A stretch of 64,000 bases of DNA, from assembly GCF_001931675.1 (NCBI RefSeq), contig NZ_CP014839.1, forward strand, positions 4,400,186 to 4,464,185, given 5' to 3'. The stretch is from Pandoraea thiooxydans. Lineage in GTDB: Bacteria > Pseudomonadota > Gammaproteobacteria > Burkholderiales > Burkholderiaceae. Below, one piece after another: positions 8,427 to 17,246 of this stretch; position 1 is the first letter of the stretch; every line of letters begins with the position of its first letter. A model generated the notes under the pieces. The model saw only the letters and a program-made list of their open reading frames with translations, ran no database searches and had not been told where the DNA came from. Made by a program: the position numbers and the translations under genes.

Positions 8427-9383
8427 TTAAGAGGTCAGGGGAATCAGGAAAGTCTGGCTGACCTTGTTCCCCAAAATATACATGCGCTCAAGAAAATCGG
8501 TGAGATATGTATGCATGCCCTCGGCCAGGATCTGATCGATATCGGTGTAGGTCAATTCGGCCCGCAGCTTGCCGGCATACCGCTCGCAATCCTGCGACAG
8601 GCGATTGCGCACCACTTCGATGTTCTGGCACACCCCGTTGAGGGCGGCCAGTAGGGAACGCGGCATGCGCGGATTCAGAATCAGCAGTTCGATCACCCGC
8701 TCGGGCGTGATCACGTCGCGATACACCTTGCGGTAGATCTCGAAGCCCGACACCGAGCGCAGCACCGCCGCCCAGTAGTAGAAATCGGTCGGGTGGGTCG
8801 GGTCCTCGTCGCCACGCATGTCCTGCTGCGCTTCGTGAAATCGCACATCGAGCATGCGCGCGGTGTTGTCGGCGCGCTCCAGATAAGTGCCCAGCCGCAT
8901 GAAGTAATACGCTTCGTCGTGTAGCGAAGTGCCCACGCTGACGCCGCGCGAGAGATGCGAGCGGAACTTCACCCACTCGAACAGATGCTGTGCGTCGCGC
9001 TCGAGCAGGTCGTCGGCCAGCAATTTGCGAAACTCCAGCCAGGTGTCGTTCAGGGTTTCCCACAGCTCGGTAGTCAGCGCGCCACGTACCGCGCGAGCGT
9101 TCTCGCGCGCTGCGGCGATGCAGTTGTAAATGCTCGACGGATTCTCTGGGTCGCGCACCATGAAATCGACTACCGCCGGGCCGCTCAGGCGGTTGTGGCG
9201 TGCCTGAAATGCCGTCTCCAGCTCGGAAATGCGCAAGATCGCCTGCAAGCCCTGTTCCTCGCTGGCGTTCGATTGCGGCAGCAGGGCGTTCTGCAAATTG
9301 ACGTCGAGCATGCGCGACGTATTCTCGGCGCGCTCCATGTAGCGCGCCAGCCAAAACAAATGATCTGCGGTACGGCTGAGCAT
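8427..9383 (-). CDS. alpha-E domain protein (DUF403)
   Basis: A 318-residue, largely helical protein of the alpha-E family. The N terminus MLSRTADHLFWLARYMERAEN and the downstream LERADNTARMLDVRFHEA are hallmark segments, apparently an internal repeat of the same motif. The biochemical function is unknown. It almost always occurs beside circularly permuted ATP-grasp genes, and comparative genomics has proposed a part in peptide or amide synthesis. The start at 9383 is chosen on the family N terminus; the longer open frame upstream overlaps the ATP-grasp gene. It lies 14 bases after the ATP-grasp stop. Confidence 0.9.
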   Translation of the reverse strand: MLSRTADHLFWLARYMERAENTSRMLDVNLQNALLPQSNASEEQGLQAILRISELETAFQARHNRLSGPAVVDFMVRDPENPSSIYNCIAAARENARAVRGALTTELWETLNDTWLEFRKLLADDLLERDAQHLFEWVKFRSHLSRGVSVGTSLHDEAYYFMRLGTYLERADNTARMLDVRFHEAQQDMRGDEDPTHPTDFYYWAAVLRSVSGFEIYRKVYRDVITPERVIELLILNPRMPRSLLAALNGVCQNIEVVRNRLSQDCERYAGKLRAELTYTDIDQILAEGMHTYLTDFLERMYILGNKVSQTFLIPLTS

Positions 9384-9397
9384 AGTGTGCCTGCGAG

Positions 9398-10822
9398 TTA
9401 TTTTTCGAGGACCCAGGTGTCCTTGGTGCCGCCGCCCTGGGATGAGTTGACGACCAGCGAGCCTTCGGTGAGCGCGACCCGCGTCAGGCCGCCGGCCACC
9501 ATCGACACGGTCTTGCCCGAGAGCACGAATGGCCGCAGGTCGATGTGCCGCGGCGCGATGCCGCTCTCGACAAAGGTCGGGCAGGCCGACAGCGCCAGCG
9601 TGGGCTGGGCAATGTATTTGTCGGGATGCGCCATCAACTGCGCACGAAACGCCTCGATCTGAGCCCGCGTCGAAGCCGGCCCGACCAGCATTCCATAGCC
9701 GCCCGCACCGTGCACTTCCTTGACCACCAGCTCGGGCAGATTGGCGAGTACGTAGCTCAGTTCGTCCGGCTTGCGACACTGGTAGGTCGGCACGTTATTC
9801 AGAATCGGCTTCTCGCCAAGATAGAACGACACCATGTCGGGCACGTAGGGGTAGATCGACTTGTCGTCGGCCACCCCGGTGCCGATTGCGTTGGCCAGCG
9901 TGACGCGTCCGGCGCGGTAGACCGATAGCAAGCCGGGCACGCCCAGGGTCGAGTCGGCGCGAAACGCCAACGGATCGAGAAAATCGTCGTCGACTCGCCG
10001 GTAGATCACGTCGACCCGCTGCGCGCCTTGCGTGGTGCGCATGAACACCGTGTTGTCCTCGACAAACAGATCCTTGCCCTCGACCAGCTCGACGCCCATT
10101 TGCTGCGCCAGGAAGGCATGCTCGAAATAGGCCGAGTTGTAGATACCCGGCGTCATCACCACTACCGTCAGCGCGTCGCTGCTGCCTTGCGGCCCGACCG
10201 CGCGCAGCGTGTCGAGCAGCAGGTCAGGGTAGTGCGCCACCGGCGCGATGCGGTTTTGCGCGAACAACTCGGGAAACAACCGCATCATCATCTTGCGGTT
10301 CTCCAGCATATACGACACACCCGAAGGCACGCGCAGGTTGTCCTCGAGCACATAGAACTCGCCATTCTCGCCGGTGCCCGCGCGTACCACGTCGATGCCC
10401 GCGATGTGCGCGTAGATGCCGCCCGGCACGTCCACGCCCTGCATCTCGGGCCGGTATTGCGCATTGGTGAAGATCTGCTCGGCCGGGATGATGCCGGCGC
10501 GCACGATTTCCTGGTTGTGATAGATGTCGTGAATGAAACGATTGAGCGCCTTGACGCGCTGCTGCAACCCGGTCTGGAGCGTCTTCCATTCGTGTGCCGG
10601 GATGATGCGCGGAATCAGATCGAACGGGATCAAGCGCTCCGCGCCCGCATCGTCCCCATACACCGCGAAGGTGATGCCCACGCGCCGGAACACCAGGTCC
10701 GCTTCGGTGCGCTTGCGTATCAGTGTGTCTGCCGACTGGCGCTGCAGCCAGTCGCGGAAGTTGTAATAGTGCCGCCGCACTTCCCCGGATTCGCTCGCCA
10801 TTTCGTTGTAGCTCACCGTCAT
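9398..10822 (-). CDS. circularly permuted ATP-grasp protein (putative amidoligase)
   Basis: A 474-residue protein of the circularly permuted ATP-grasp family (DUF404/DUF407 type). Family features include GDDAGAERLIPFDLIPRII near the N terminus, DNLRVPSGVSYMLENR, VVMTPGIYNSAYFEHAFLA and the late VVKEVHGAGGYGMLVGP, an ATP-binding loop. It is predicted to use ATP to form an amide bond. The substrate is unknown. The start at 10822 has an AAGGAGG ribosome site upstream. It is the first gene of the operon that continues with alpha-E, transglutaminase-like protein and Anbu, and a fitting promoter lies upstream. Confidence 0.92.
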   Translation of the reverse strand: MTVSYNEMASESGEVRRHYYNFRDWLQRQSADTLIRKRTEADLVFRRVGITFAVYGDDAGAERLIPFDLIPRIIPAHEWKTLQTGLQQRVKALNRFIHDIYHNQEIVRAGIIPAEQIFTNAQYRPEMQGVDVPGGIYAHIAGIDVVRAGTGENGEFYVLEDNLRVPSGVSYMLENRKMMMRLFPELFAQNRIAPVAHYPDLLLDTLRAVGPQGSSDALTVVVMTPGIYNSAYFEHAFLAQQMGVELVEGKDLFVEDNTVFMRTTQGAQRVDVIYRRVDDDFLDPLAFRADSTLGVPGLLSVYRAGRVTLANAIGTGVADDKSIYPYVPDMVSFYLGEKPILNNVPTYQCRKPDELSYVLANLPELVVKEVHGAGGYGMLVGPASTRAQIEAFRAQLMAHPDKYIAQPTLALSACPTFVESGIAPRHIDLRPFVLSGKTVSMVAGGLTRVALTEGSLVVNSSQGGGTKDTWVLEK

Positions 10823-10850
10823 ATCTGACCTCCTTGGCGCCGATAGATCC

Positions 10851-10879
10851 AGTATCGATGCAATACCCGTGCCTGGCAA
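10851..10879 (-). promoter_or_regulatory. candidate sigma-70 promoter of the ATP-grasp/Anbu operon
   Basis: Read on the minus strand, TTGCCA (10874-10879) and GATACT (10851-10856) are separated by exactly 17 bases. The expected start of transcription would give a leader of about 20 bases before the ATP-grasp gene. No regulator site was recognised. Confidence 0.5.
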
Positions 10880-11028
10880 GCCCCGAAACTCCCGATGGAT
10901 TTGTTGCCAATTTGCACCGAAAATGCGTATTGATGCCTCGGAGCCGTGCATGCGGGCCGCCCCGTTATTGCGAATTTGGTCAATGAGCCGGCTTGACGGG
11001 TTCTGCCGGCGCAGGGCATGAAGCCCAT

Positions 11029-11057
11029 TTGACATGGTGGAACGATCGTTCTACCAT
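11029..11057 (+). promoter_or_regulatory. sigma-70 promoter with embedded TetR-type operator
   Basis: TTGACA (11029-11034) and TACCAT (11052-11057) are separated by 17 bases. A 22-base palindrome (11035-11056, TGGTGGAACGATCGTTCTACCA written in two halves TGGTGGAACGA and TCGTTCTACCA) with one mismatched pair fills the spacer and most of the -10. A repressor bound there would block RNA polymerase. The downstream TetR gene is the obvious candidate, giving autorepression of the NTF2-fold/TetR pair. That assignment is inference. Confidence 0.7.
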
Positions 11058-11119
11058 CGCAACTCAATACCGCATTTTCCGTGCGTCAGCACGCCCTGCG
11101 TTCTTCCTTCCGAGGTGAA

Positions 11120-11596
11120 ATGATGTCGACCGAATCGCGCCCGCCGTTGCCGCCGTTCACGCTTGAAACCGCCACACAGAAGGTGCGGCTTGCCGAAGAT
11201 GGCTGGAACACACGCGATCCGCAGCGCGTGTCGCTCGCTTACAGCACCGACAGCCGCTGGCGCAACCGCGCCGAGTTTGCGGTGGGGCGCGCCGAGATCG
11301 TCGCTTTTCTCACGCGCAAGTGGGCGCGCGAGCTCGACTACCGGCTGATCAAGGAACTGTGGGCGTTTGGCGGCAATCGGATCGCCGTGCGTTTTGCCTA
11401 TGAATGGCACGACGACGCACAGAACTGGTTTCGTTCGTACGGCAACGAGAATTGGGAGTTCGACGAACAAGGTCTGATGGCGGTACGCCACGCCAGCATC
11501 AACGACCGCCCGATTCGCGAATCCGAGCGGCTCTTTCATTGGCCGCAGGGGCGCCGGCCGGACGATCATCCCGGCCTGAGCGATCTCGGCCTGTAA
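11120..11596 (+). CDS. NTF2-fold protein (DUF1348, nuclear transport factor 2 family)
   Basis: A 158-residue protein of the DUF1348 group of NTF2-like folds. The family core is visible as [24 protein letters not shown] and [16 protein letters not shown], then [17 protein letters not shown] and [11 protein letters not shown] segments. No catalytic function is established for the family. A second ATG three bases later (11123) is an equally possible start, and GAGGTGAA lies upstream. It is the first gene behind the TetR-type operator and is followed 41 bases later by the TetR gene, so it is likely a target of that regulator. Confidence 0.88.
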   Translation: MMSTESRPPLPPFTLETATQKVRLAEDGWNTRDPQRVSLAYSTDSRWRNRAEFAVGRAEIVAFLTRKWARELDYRLIKELWAFGGNRIAVRFAYEWHDDAQNWFRSYGNENWEFDEQGLMAVRHASINDRPIRESERLFHWPQGRRPDDHPGLSDLGL

Positions 11597-11637
11597 GCGC
11601 CTTGCCTGCGGCCCACGGCATTCTCTCCGAGCAAGCG

Positions 11638-12261
11638 ATGAAGCAGACATCCGTCGCCGGTCCGCGCGAGCGTCTGCTCGACGCGGCCGAGCAACTCATC
11701 TATGCATCGAGCATCCATGCTACCGGCGTGGATGCGATCGTGCGCCAGTCAGGCACCGCGCGCAAAAGCTTCTATACGTACTTCGCTTCGAAGGAAGACC
11801 TCGTGGCGCAGGCGCTGCGGCGTCGCGACGATCGCTGGATGGCCTGGTTCGAGCACGAAACACTGCGTTCGGCCCCGCAACCGGCCGCGCAGTTGCTCGG
11901 CATGTTCGATGTGCTGCGCACCTGGTTTTGCCGCGACGACTTCCATGGTTGCGCATTTCTCAACGCGGCCGGGCAGATCGCGCCGTCGGACACCGCCATA
12001 CTCGACGTCTCGCGTTTGCACAAGCAGCGCTTGCTGGCGTTCATCGAAAGCCTGTGTCGCGCGGCGGGCGCAGCCGACGCCGCCGCGCTGGCGCGCCAGT
12101 TGCTGCTGCTGGTCGACGGCGCGATCTCGGTGGCGCTGGTCAGCCGCCAGGCCGATGCTGCCGGCGACGCACGACGTGCGGCCGAGTGTCTGCTGGCAGC
12201 CATGTTGCCGAAGCCTGCCGCACCCGGTCGGAAGCCGAAAGTCACGAGGCGAGAAAAGTAG
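11638..12261 (+). CDS. TetR/AcrR family transcriptional regulator
   Basis: A 207-residue regulator. The N-terminal helix-turn-helix covers about residues 10-55 (RERLLDAAEQLIY, then GVDAIVRQSGTARKSFYTYFASKEDLV). The C-terminal helical ligand-binding and dimer domain includes FHGCAFLNAAGQ, a segment typical of one TetR subgroup. It is probably autoregulated with the preceding NTF2-fold gene through the 22-base palindrome at 11035-11056. The ligand is unknown. Confidence 0.9.
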   Translation: MKQTSVAGPRERLLDAAEQLIYASSIHATGVDAIVRQSGTARKSFYTYFASKEDLVAQALRRRDDRWMAWFEHETLRSAPQPAAQLLGMFDVLRTWFCRDDFHGCAFLNAAGQIAPSDTAILDVSRLHKQRLLAFIESLCRAAGAADAAALARQLLLLVDGAISVALVSRQADAAGDARRAAECLLAAMLPKPAAPGRKPKVTRREK

Positions 12262-12438
12262 GATAGCGAATCAATTCAACATTCCGTCGCGGGAAAATTT
12301 CATTGATGCCGGCGTCGGCCAGCAGGCCGGCTTGCAGCGTCTTGCCGAGCGGATTTTTCATGCCATCGAGGATGGCGGCATCTGGCGTCGCGGGGTGCGG
12401 ATGGATACCCAGAGAGTGGGGCGCGGCCGGCGAGCGCC
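12262..12438. other. intergenic stretch between the TetR gene and the DUF427 terminator
   Basis: No convincing gene is seen. A minus-strand open frame across this stretch runs through the terminator hairpin and has no ribosome site. Its last roughly 40 codons look fairly protein-like (for example NPLGKTLQAGLLADAGINE), so a gene remnant is possible but not supported. Confidence 0.4.
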
Positions 12439-12463
12439 AAAAAAAGAACCCGCCTAGGCGGGT
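12439..12463 (-). terminator. rho-independent terminator downstream of the DUF427 gene
   Basis: Read on the minus strand, ACCCGCC and GGCGGGT pair around a TA loop (12448-12463), and a run of seven Ts (12439-12445) follows. It lies about 100 bases beyond the DUF427 stop codon, with no other minus-strand gene between them. Confidence 0.8.
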
Positions 12464-12560
12464 CAATGGAGTTCACCCGTACGGTCAAGAGCGGGCATAT
12501 TTAGTATAGCGCGCTCTCACGCAATATAAAGGAAAAGATGGAGACGGCCGCCTCTACGGG

Positions 12561-12851
12561 TCACTCGACGACTTCGACGCCGCGCCAAAAGGCGATATAG
12601 CCTCGAATCTGGGCGGCGGCCTGCTTGGGCTCCGGGTAGTACCAGGCCGCGTCGGGATTGACCTCGCCTTGCACGACCACGTTGTAGTAGCTCGCGGTGC
12701 CTTTCCATGAACACACGGTGTGGTAGTCGCTGGATTGCAGCACGGCCGGGTCGACGGTGCCCGGCGGAAAATAGACGTTGCCCTCGACGCGTTCGACTTC
12801 GTCGGCCGGGGCTTCGGCGATCACAACGCCGTTCCAGATGGCACGCGGCAT
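12561..12851 (-). CDS. DUF427 domain protein
   Basis: A 96-residue single-domain protein of the DUF427 family, whose function is unknown. Typical features are the opening MPRAIWNGVVIAEA, then GNVYFPPGTVDPAVLQSSDYHTVCSWKGTASYYNV and the closing WYYPEPKQAAAQIRGYIAFW. The Cys and Trp in the CSWKG segment are conserved in the family. The start at 12851 follows a GGAGC-like site. It stands alone, with a clear terminator downstream. Confidence 0.9.
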   Translation of the reverse strand: MPRAIWNGVVIAEAPADEVERVEGNVYFPPGTVDPAVLQSSDYHTVCSWKGTASYYNVVVQGEVNPDAAWYYPEPKQAAAQIRGYIAFWRGVEVVE

Positions 12852-12948
12852 GATGGCTCCTTTAGGCAGAGAGGGCAGGGAAGGCAAGGCAGGAAGCTTC
12901 AATGTTACGCCGATCTTCGCGCGGCCGTGCGGCGGCGATCGCGCCGCT

Positions 12949-13866
12949 TCAGTTTCCCACCGATTGCTGCAGAAACGCCACCAGGCGCTGCGCGAAAGCC
13001 GGCAGCGCGCCCATCTCGCGCACGATCAATTTCAGGTCCCGAATCGCCCAGGGGTTGGCCAGTGCCGCCAGATGCAGGCCGGCGCTTTGCTGGTGCCTGC
13101 GCGCCGCCGACTGCGGCAGCACGCCGATACCGACGTTCTGGCCGATCATCTGGCACATCGCATCGAAGCTGCCGACTTGAATCCGCACGCGCAACTCGCG
13201 CCCCGCATCGGCTGCTGCCTGGGTGAGAAAGGCGTGAATGGCGCTACCGGAATGCAGGCTGACGAACTCGTGCTCGAGCACGTCGAGAAAATCGACGCGC
13301 CGTGCACCGGCCAGCGCATGCCGGCGGGCAGTCGCCAGGACCAGCTTGTCGCTGCGATAGGGCAGCGCCTGCAGCCCGTCGGTGCGCACGTTGCCGGCGA
13401 CGATGCCGATATCGGCGACGCCCTCGGCGACATTGCGCACGATCTCGTGGCTCAGGCGCTCCTGCAGATCGACGCTGATGCTCGGATGGCCGGTCAGAAA
13501 CCCGCTCAGGGCCGTCGGCAGGAATTCGGTCATTGCCGTGGTATTGGCAAACAGGCGAATGTGGCCCCGGATGCCGGCCGAGTAGTCCTGCAAGTCGCCG
13601 CGCAGCGATTCGAGCTGGCGCACGATCTGCCGCGCATGGTGCAGCAGCGTCTGGCCGGCCGGCGTGAGCGTCACGCCGCGCCGGGTGCGATACAGCAACT
13701 GCGTGGCCAGCGCATCCTCGAGGTGCTTGACGCGCATGCTGGCCGCCGGCACCGACAGGCTGGAGCGCGCCGCGCCGCGCGTCATGCTGTTCGATTCGGC
13801 GATATTGACGAACAGGCGCAGGTCGGTCAGGTCGAAATGCAGCGGCGGCGGGGCGGGGCTGGGCAT
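12949..13866 (-). CDS. LysR family transcriptional regulator (divergent from the CoA catabolic operon)
   Basis: A 305-residue LysR-type regulator. The winged helix-turn-helix lies at about residues 10-70 (LRLFVNIAESNSMTRGAARSSLSVPAASMRVKHLED, then LLYRTRRGVTLTPAG). The effector-binding domain fills the rest, including DIGIVAGNVRTDGLQALPYRSDKLVL. It is divergent from the hydratase/dehydrogenase/CoA-transferase/PrpD operon with only 93 bases between the starts, so it very probably controls that operon. No clear dyad was found in the gap. Confidence 0.92.
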   Translation of the reverse strand: MPSPAPPPLHFDLTDLRLFVNIAESNSMTRGAARSSLSVPAASMRVKHLEDALATQLLYRTRRGVTLTPAGQTLLHHARQIVRQLESLRGDLQDYSAGIRGHIRLFANTTAMTEFLPTALSGFLTGHPSISVDLQERLSHEIVRNVAEGVADIGIVAGNVRTDGLQALPYRSDKLVLATARRHALAGARRVDFLDVLEHEFVSLHSGSAIHAFLTQAAADAGRELRVRIQVGSFDAMCQMIGQNVGIGVLPQSAARRHQQSAGLHLAALANPWAIRDLKLIVREMGALPAFAQRLVAFLQQSVGN

Positions 13867-13959
13867 GAACGAAACACCGTCTTAAGCAAAGCTGAATTGT
13901 AACGACGAGCGGCGTGCGGCACACTGTACGGCATTCTCAGACCTCGATGGAGACGCCCC

Positions 13960-14811
13960 GTGTCCGATACCTACGCGCCGTGGCTTGGCCGCACCGAGCA
14001 CAGCACCGACACCGTGAGCGCCGCGCCTGTGCGCGCGCTGGCCGCGACACTCGATCGCGACGACATTACCGCCCGCCCGGGCGATCCGCTGCCGCCGTTA
14101 TGGCACTGGCTGTACTTCCTGCCTGTTGCGCCGCAGCGTGAGCTGGGCGAGGACGGCCACCCGCGGCGCGGCGGCTTCCTGCCGCCGGTGCCGCTGCCAC
14201 GCCGCATGTGGGCCGGCAGCCGCTTCGAGTTCGTCGCACCGCTGCGCGTGGGAGACGCGATCGAGCGCACCAGCACCATTTTGAACATCGAGCAAAAGAC
14301 CGGACGCTCCGGCGAGCTGGTGTTCGTCTGCGTCGGGCACGAGGTGTGCCGCGCCGACGGCGAAGTGTTGCTGCGCGAGGAGCACGACATCGTCTACCGC
14401 GCGCCGTCGCCCGCTGGCGCGCCCAAGGTTGCGCCCGAGCCCAAGGCGCCGCCGGCGCATGCCTGGCAGCGCACCATCGCACCCGATGCGGCGCTGCTGT
14501 TCCGCTATTCCGCGCTTACCTTCAACGGCCATCGCATTCATTACGACCGCACCTATGCGACCGAGGTCGAGGGCTATCCGGGGCTGGTCGTGCATGGCCC
14601 GCTGCAGGCCACGCTGATGCTCGATTTGCTCGGTCGCGAGCGACCCGGCGCGCAGCTTGGCGCATTCAGCTTTCAGGCTCGCCAGCCGGTGTTCGATATC
14701 GCGCCGTTCCACGTCTGCGGCGATCTCGATGCCGGCACCGGCGAGGCGCATCTGCTGACCTACACGGCCGACGGCCGGGTAGCCCTCGAGGGCTCCGCCA
14801 GTTTCGCCTGA
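13960..14811 (+). CDS. MaoC/HTD2-type double hot-dog acyl-CoA hydratase (mesaconyl-C4-CoA hydratase-like)
   Basis: A 283-residue protein with an N-terminal FAS1-like dehydratase hot-dog domain (about 1-150) and a C-terminal hot-dog domain (about 165-283). Key segments are PRRMWAGSRFEFVAPLRVGDAIERTSTI and RYSALTFNGHRIHYDRTYATEVEGYPGLVVHGPL, which contains the MaoC-type hydratase dyad region. It would hydrate an enoyl-CoA, perhaps of a branched dicarboxylate. The start codon is GTG. It is the first gene of a four-gene operon under the divergent LysR gene. Confidence 0.88.
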   Translation: MSDTYAPWLGRTEHSTDTVSAAPVRALAATLDRDDITARPGDPLPPLWHWLYFLPVAPQRELGEDGHPRRGGFLPPVPLPRRMWAGSRFEFVAPLRVGDAIERTSTILNIEQKTGRSGELVFVCVGHEVCRADGEVLLREEHDIVYRAPSPAGAPKVAPEPKAPPAHAWQRTIAPDAALLFRYSALTFNGHRIHYDRTYATEVEGYPGLVVHGPLQATLMLDLLGRERPGAQLGAFSFQARQPVFDIAPFHVCGDLDAGTGEAHLLTYTADGRVALEGSASFA

Positions 14812-14864
14812 GTTTGCCGTGCGCGCCGGCGTTGGCGCGTTTTTCAACCGGTTCCGATCACCTT

Positions 14865-16028
14865 ATGAATCTGCCCGCCGAAGACCGTTACCAGGACATC
14901 CGCGATGCGCTGCGCGACCTGTGCTCGCATTATCCCGACGAATATTGGCGCGAGGTCGACGGCGCGCGGGACTATCCCGAAGCGTTCGTCGATGCGCTGA
15001 CCGGAGCCGGCTGGCTGGCCGCGCTGATCCCGCAGGCTTATGGCGGGTCGGGCCTGGGGCTGGCCGAAGCGTCGGTCATCATGGAAGAAATCAATCGCAA
15101 CGGCGGCAACGCCGGCGCCTGCCACGGCCAGATGTACAACATGGGCACGCTGCTGCGCCACGGCTCGGAAGCACAGAAGCGCGACTACCTGCCGAAAATC
15201 GCCAGCGGCGAATTGCGCCTGCAGTCGATGGGCGTGACCGAACCGACCACCGGCACCGACACGACCCAGCTCAAGACCGTTGCTGTCAAGCGAGGCGACC
15301 GCTACGTGGTCAACGGCCAGAAAGTCTGGATCTCGCGCATCCAGCACTCCGACCTGATGATTCTGCTGGCGCGCACCACGCCGGCAGAGCAGGTCAAACG
15401 CAAGTCCGAAGGCTTGTCGATCTTTCTGGTCGATCTGCACGAGGCGATCGGCCAGGGCCTGTCGGTGCGGCCGATCCTGAACATGGTCAACCATGAGACC
15501 AACGAACTGTTCTTCGACAATCTCGAGATTCCGGCGGAAAACCTCATCGGCGAGGAGGGGCGCGGCTTCAAATATATTCTGGACGGCCTGAATGCCGAGC
15601 GCACGCTGATCGCCGCCGAGTGCATCGGCGATGCGTGGTGGTTCATCAATCGCGCGGCCCGATACGCCCGCGAGCGCGTCGTTTTCGATCGCCCGATCGG
15701 GCAGAACCAGGGCGTGCAATTCCCGATCGCCGAGAGCTATATCGAGACCAGCGCGGCCAATCTGATGCGCTATCGCGCCTGCGAGCTGTTCGACGCGCAC
15801 GCGCCGTGCGGTGCCGAGGCCAATATGGCGAAGTACCTCGCCGCCAAGGCCTCCTGGGAAGCGGCCAACGCCTGCCTGCAGACACATGGCGGCTTCGGCT
15901 TCGCCTGCGAATACGACATCGAGCGCAAATTCCGCGAGACCCGCCTGTACCAGGTCGCGCCGATCTCGACCAACCTGATCCTTTCCTACGTGGCCGAGCA
16001 CATCCTCGGCTTGCCCCGTTCCTTTTGA
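14865..16028 (+). CDS. acyl-CoA dehydrogenase
   Basis: A 387-residue FAD-dependent acyl-CoA dehydrogenase, which oxidises an acyl-CoA to the 2-enoyl-CoA and passes electrons to ETF. Visible features are the N-terminal helical domain, the FAD/substrate segment SMGVTEPTTGTDTTQLKT (about 120-137), NGQKVWISR, and the C-terminal helical domain with QTHGGFGFACEYDIERKFRETRLYQVAPIST. The start at 14865 is chosen from the family N terminus; the frame runs open far upstream as a shadow of the previous gene. The substrate is unknown, and the CoA-transferase and hydratase neighbours suggest a shared acyl-CoA. Confidence 0.93.
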   Translation: MNLPAEDRYQDIRDALRDLCSHYPDEYWREVDGARDYPEAFVDALTGAGWLAALIPQAYGGSGLGLAEASVIMEEINRNGGNAGACHGQMYNMGTLLRHGSEAQKRDYLPKIASGELRLQSMGVTEPTTGTDTTQLKTVAVKRGDRYVVNGQKVWISRIQHSDLMILLARTTPAEQVKRKSEGLSIFLVDLHEAIGQGLSVRPILNMVNHETNELFFDNLEIPAENLIGEEGRGFKYILDGLNAERTLIAAECIGDAWWFINRAARYARERVVFDRPIGQNQGVQFPIAESYIETSAANLMRYRACELFDAHAPCGAEANMAKYLAAKASWEAANACLQTHGGFGFACEYDIERKFRETRLYQVAPISTNLILSYVAEHILGLPRSF

Positions 16029-16045
16029 GTGCCGCCGACACCGCC

Positions 16046-17224
16046 ATGCATCGACCTCTGGAAGGCATCACCGTGGTTTCGCTCGAACAGGCGATCGCCG
16101 CGCCATTCGCGACGCGCCAGCTGGCCGATCTCGGCGCGCGCGTGATCAAGATCGAACGCCCGGGCGTGGGCGACTTCGCGCGCGCCTATGACGATCGCGT
16201 CGACGGACTGGCTTCGCATTTCGTCTGGACCAATCGCTCCAAGCAAAGCGTCACGCTCGACGTCAAGCACGCGCAGGCTGGGCCGGTGCTCGAGCGCCTG
16301 CTCGCACAGGCCGACGTGCTGGTGCAGAATCTCGCGCCGGGCGCGGCCGAGCGGCTCGGGCTGAGCTACGAGCGCTTGCGGGAGCGTCACGAGCGTCTGA
16401 TCGTGTGCGACATTTCCGGCTATGGCGCCGACGGCCCTTATCGCGATAAAAAAGCCTACGACCTGCTGGTGCAAAGCGAGGCCGGCTTTCTGTCGGTGAC
16501 CGGCACACCCGAGCAACCGGTCAAGGCCGGCTGCTCGATCGCCGATATCGCCGCGGGCATGTATGCCTACAGCAATATCCTTGCGGCGCTGATTCAGCGC
16601 GGCAAGACCGGGCGCGGCTGCCGGCTCGATATCTCGATGCTCGAAGCGATGGTCGAATGGATGGGCTTTCCGCTCTATTACGCCTATCAGGGCGCGAGCC
16701 CGCCGCCGCGTGCCGGCGCCGCGCACGCGACGATCTACCCCTACGGGCCGTTTCCCACCGGCGACGGCAAGACGGTGATGCTCGGCCTGCAGAACGAGCG
16801 CGAGTGGGTCGTGTTTTGCAGCGACGTGCTGCAGCAGCCGGCGCTGGCCGCCGACCCGCGCTTTGCCACCAACAGCGCGCGCAGCGCCAATCGAGAGGCG
16901 CTGCGCACGCTGATCGAGCAGGCCTTCGCCGGGCTCGACGCCGAGCAGGCGATTGCCCGCCTCGAAGCCGCGCGCATCGCCAACGCGCACGTCAACACCA
17001 TGCACGACGTCTGGACGCACCCGCAACTGGCCGCGCGCGGGCGCTGGCAAACCGTCGCATCGCCGGCCGGCATGCTGCCGGCCCTGTTGCCGCCCGGGGG
17101 CGACGCGTTCGATGCGCGCATGGACCCGATTCCCGCGCTGGGCGAGCACACTGACAGCGTACTGGCCGAACTCGGCTTTACCGCGCCGCAGATCGCGCAA
17201 TGGCGCGCACAGGGCGTGGTCTGA
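16046..17224 (+). CDS. CaiB/BaiF (class III) CoA transferase
   Basis: A 392-residue family III CoA transferase, which would move CoA onto a carboxylic acid, for example from succinyl-CoA. The catalytic Asp is probably Asp167 in AGCSIADIAAGMYAY, matching the position of Asp169 in formyl-CoA transferase. The N-terminal segment LADLGARVIKIERPGVGDFAR and DISMLEAMVEW are typical. It lies 17 bases after the acyl-CoA dehydrogenase and 22 bases before the MmgE/PrpD gene. It probably activates the acid that this operon degrades. Confidence 0.92.
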   Translation: MHRPLEGITVVSLEQAIAAPFATRQLADLGARVIKIERPGVGDFARAYDDRVDGLASHFVWTNRSKQSVTLDVKHAQAGPVLERLLAQADVLVQNLAPGAAERLGLSYERLRERHERLIVCDISGYGADGPYRDKKAYDLLVQSEAGFLSVTGTPEQPVKAGCSIADIAAGMYAYSNILAALIQRGKTGRGCRLDISMLEAMVEWMGFPLYYAYQGASPPPRAGAAHATIYPYGPFPTGDGKTVMLGLQNEREWVVFCSDVLQQPALAADPRFATNSARSANREALRTLIEQAFAGLDAEQAIARLEAARIANAHVNTMHDVWTHPQLAARGRWQTVASPAGMLPALLPPGGDAFDARMDPIPALGEHTDSVLAELGFTAPQIAQWRAQGVV

Positions 17225-17246
17225 CCATCCAGAGGAGACCGTACAG

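Noticed and set aside
11638..12261. The TetR gene considered as the PaaR regulator of the paa genes.
   Set aside because: It is 50 kb away, and its own operator (TGGTGGAACGA half) differs from the paa motif ACCGACCGGTTGGT.
12242..12466. A 74-codon minus-strand frame after the TetR gene.
   Set aside because: It begins inside the DUF427 terminator hairpin, has no ribosome site and matches no family recognised.
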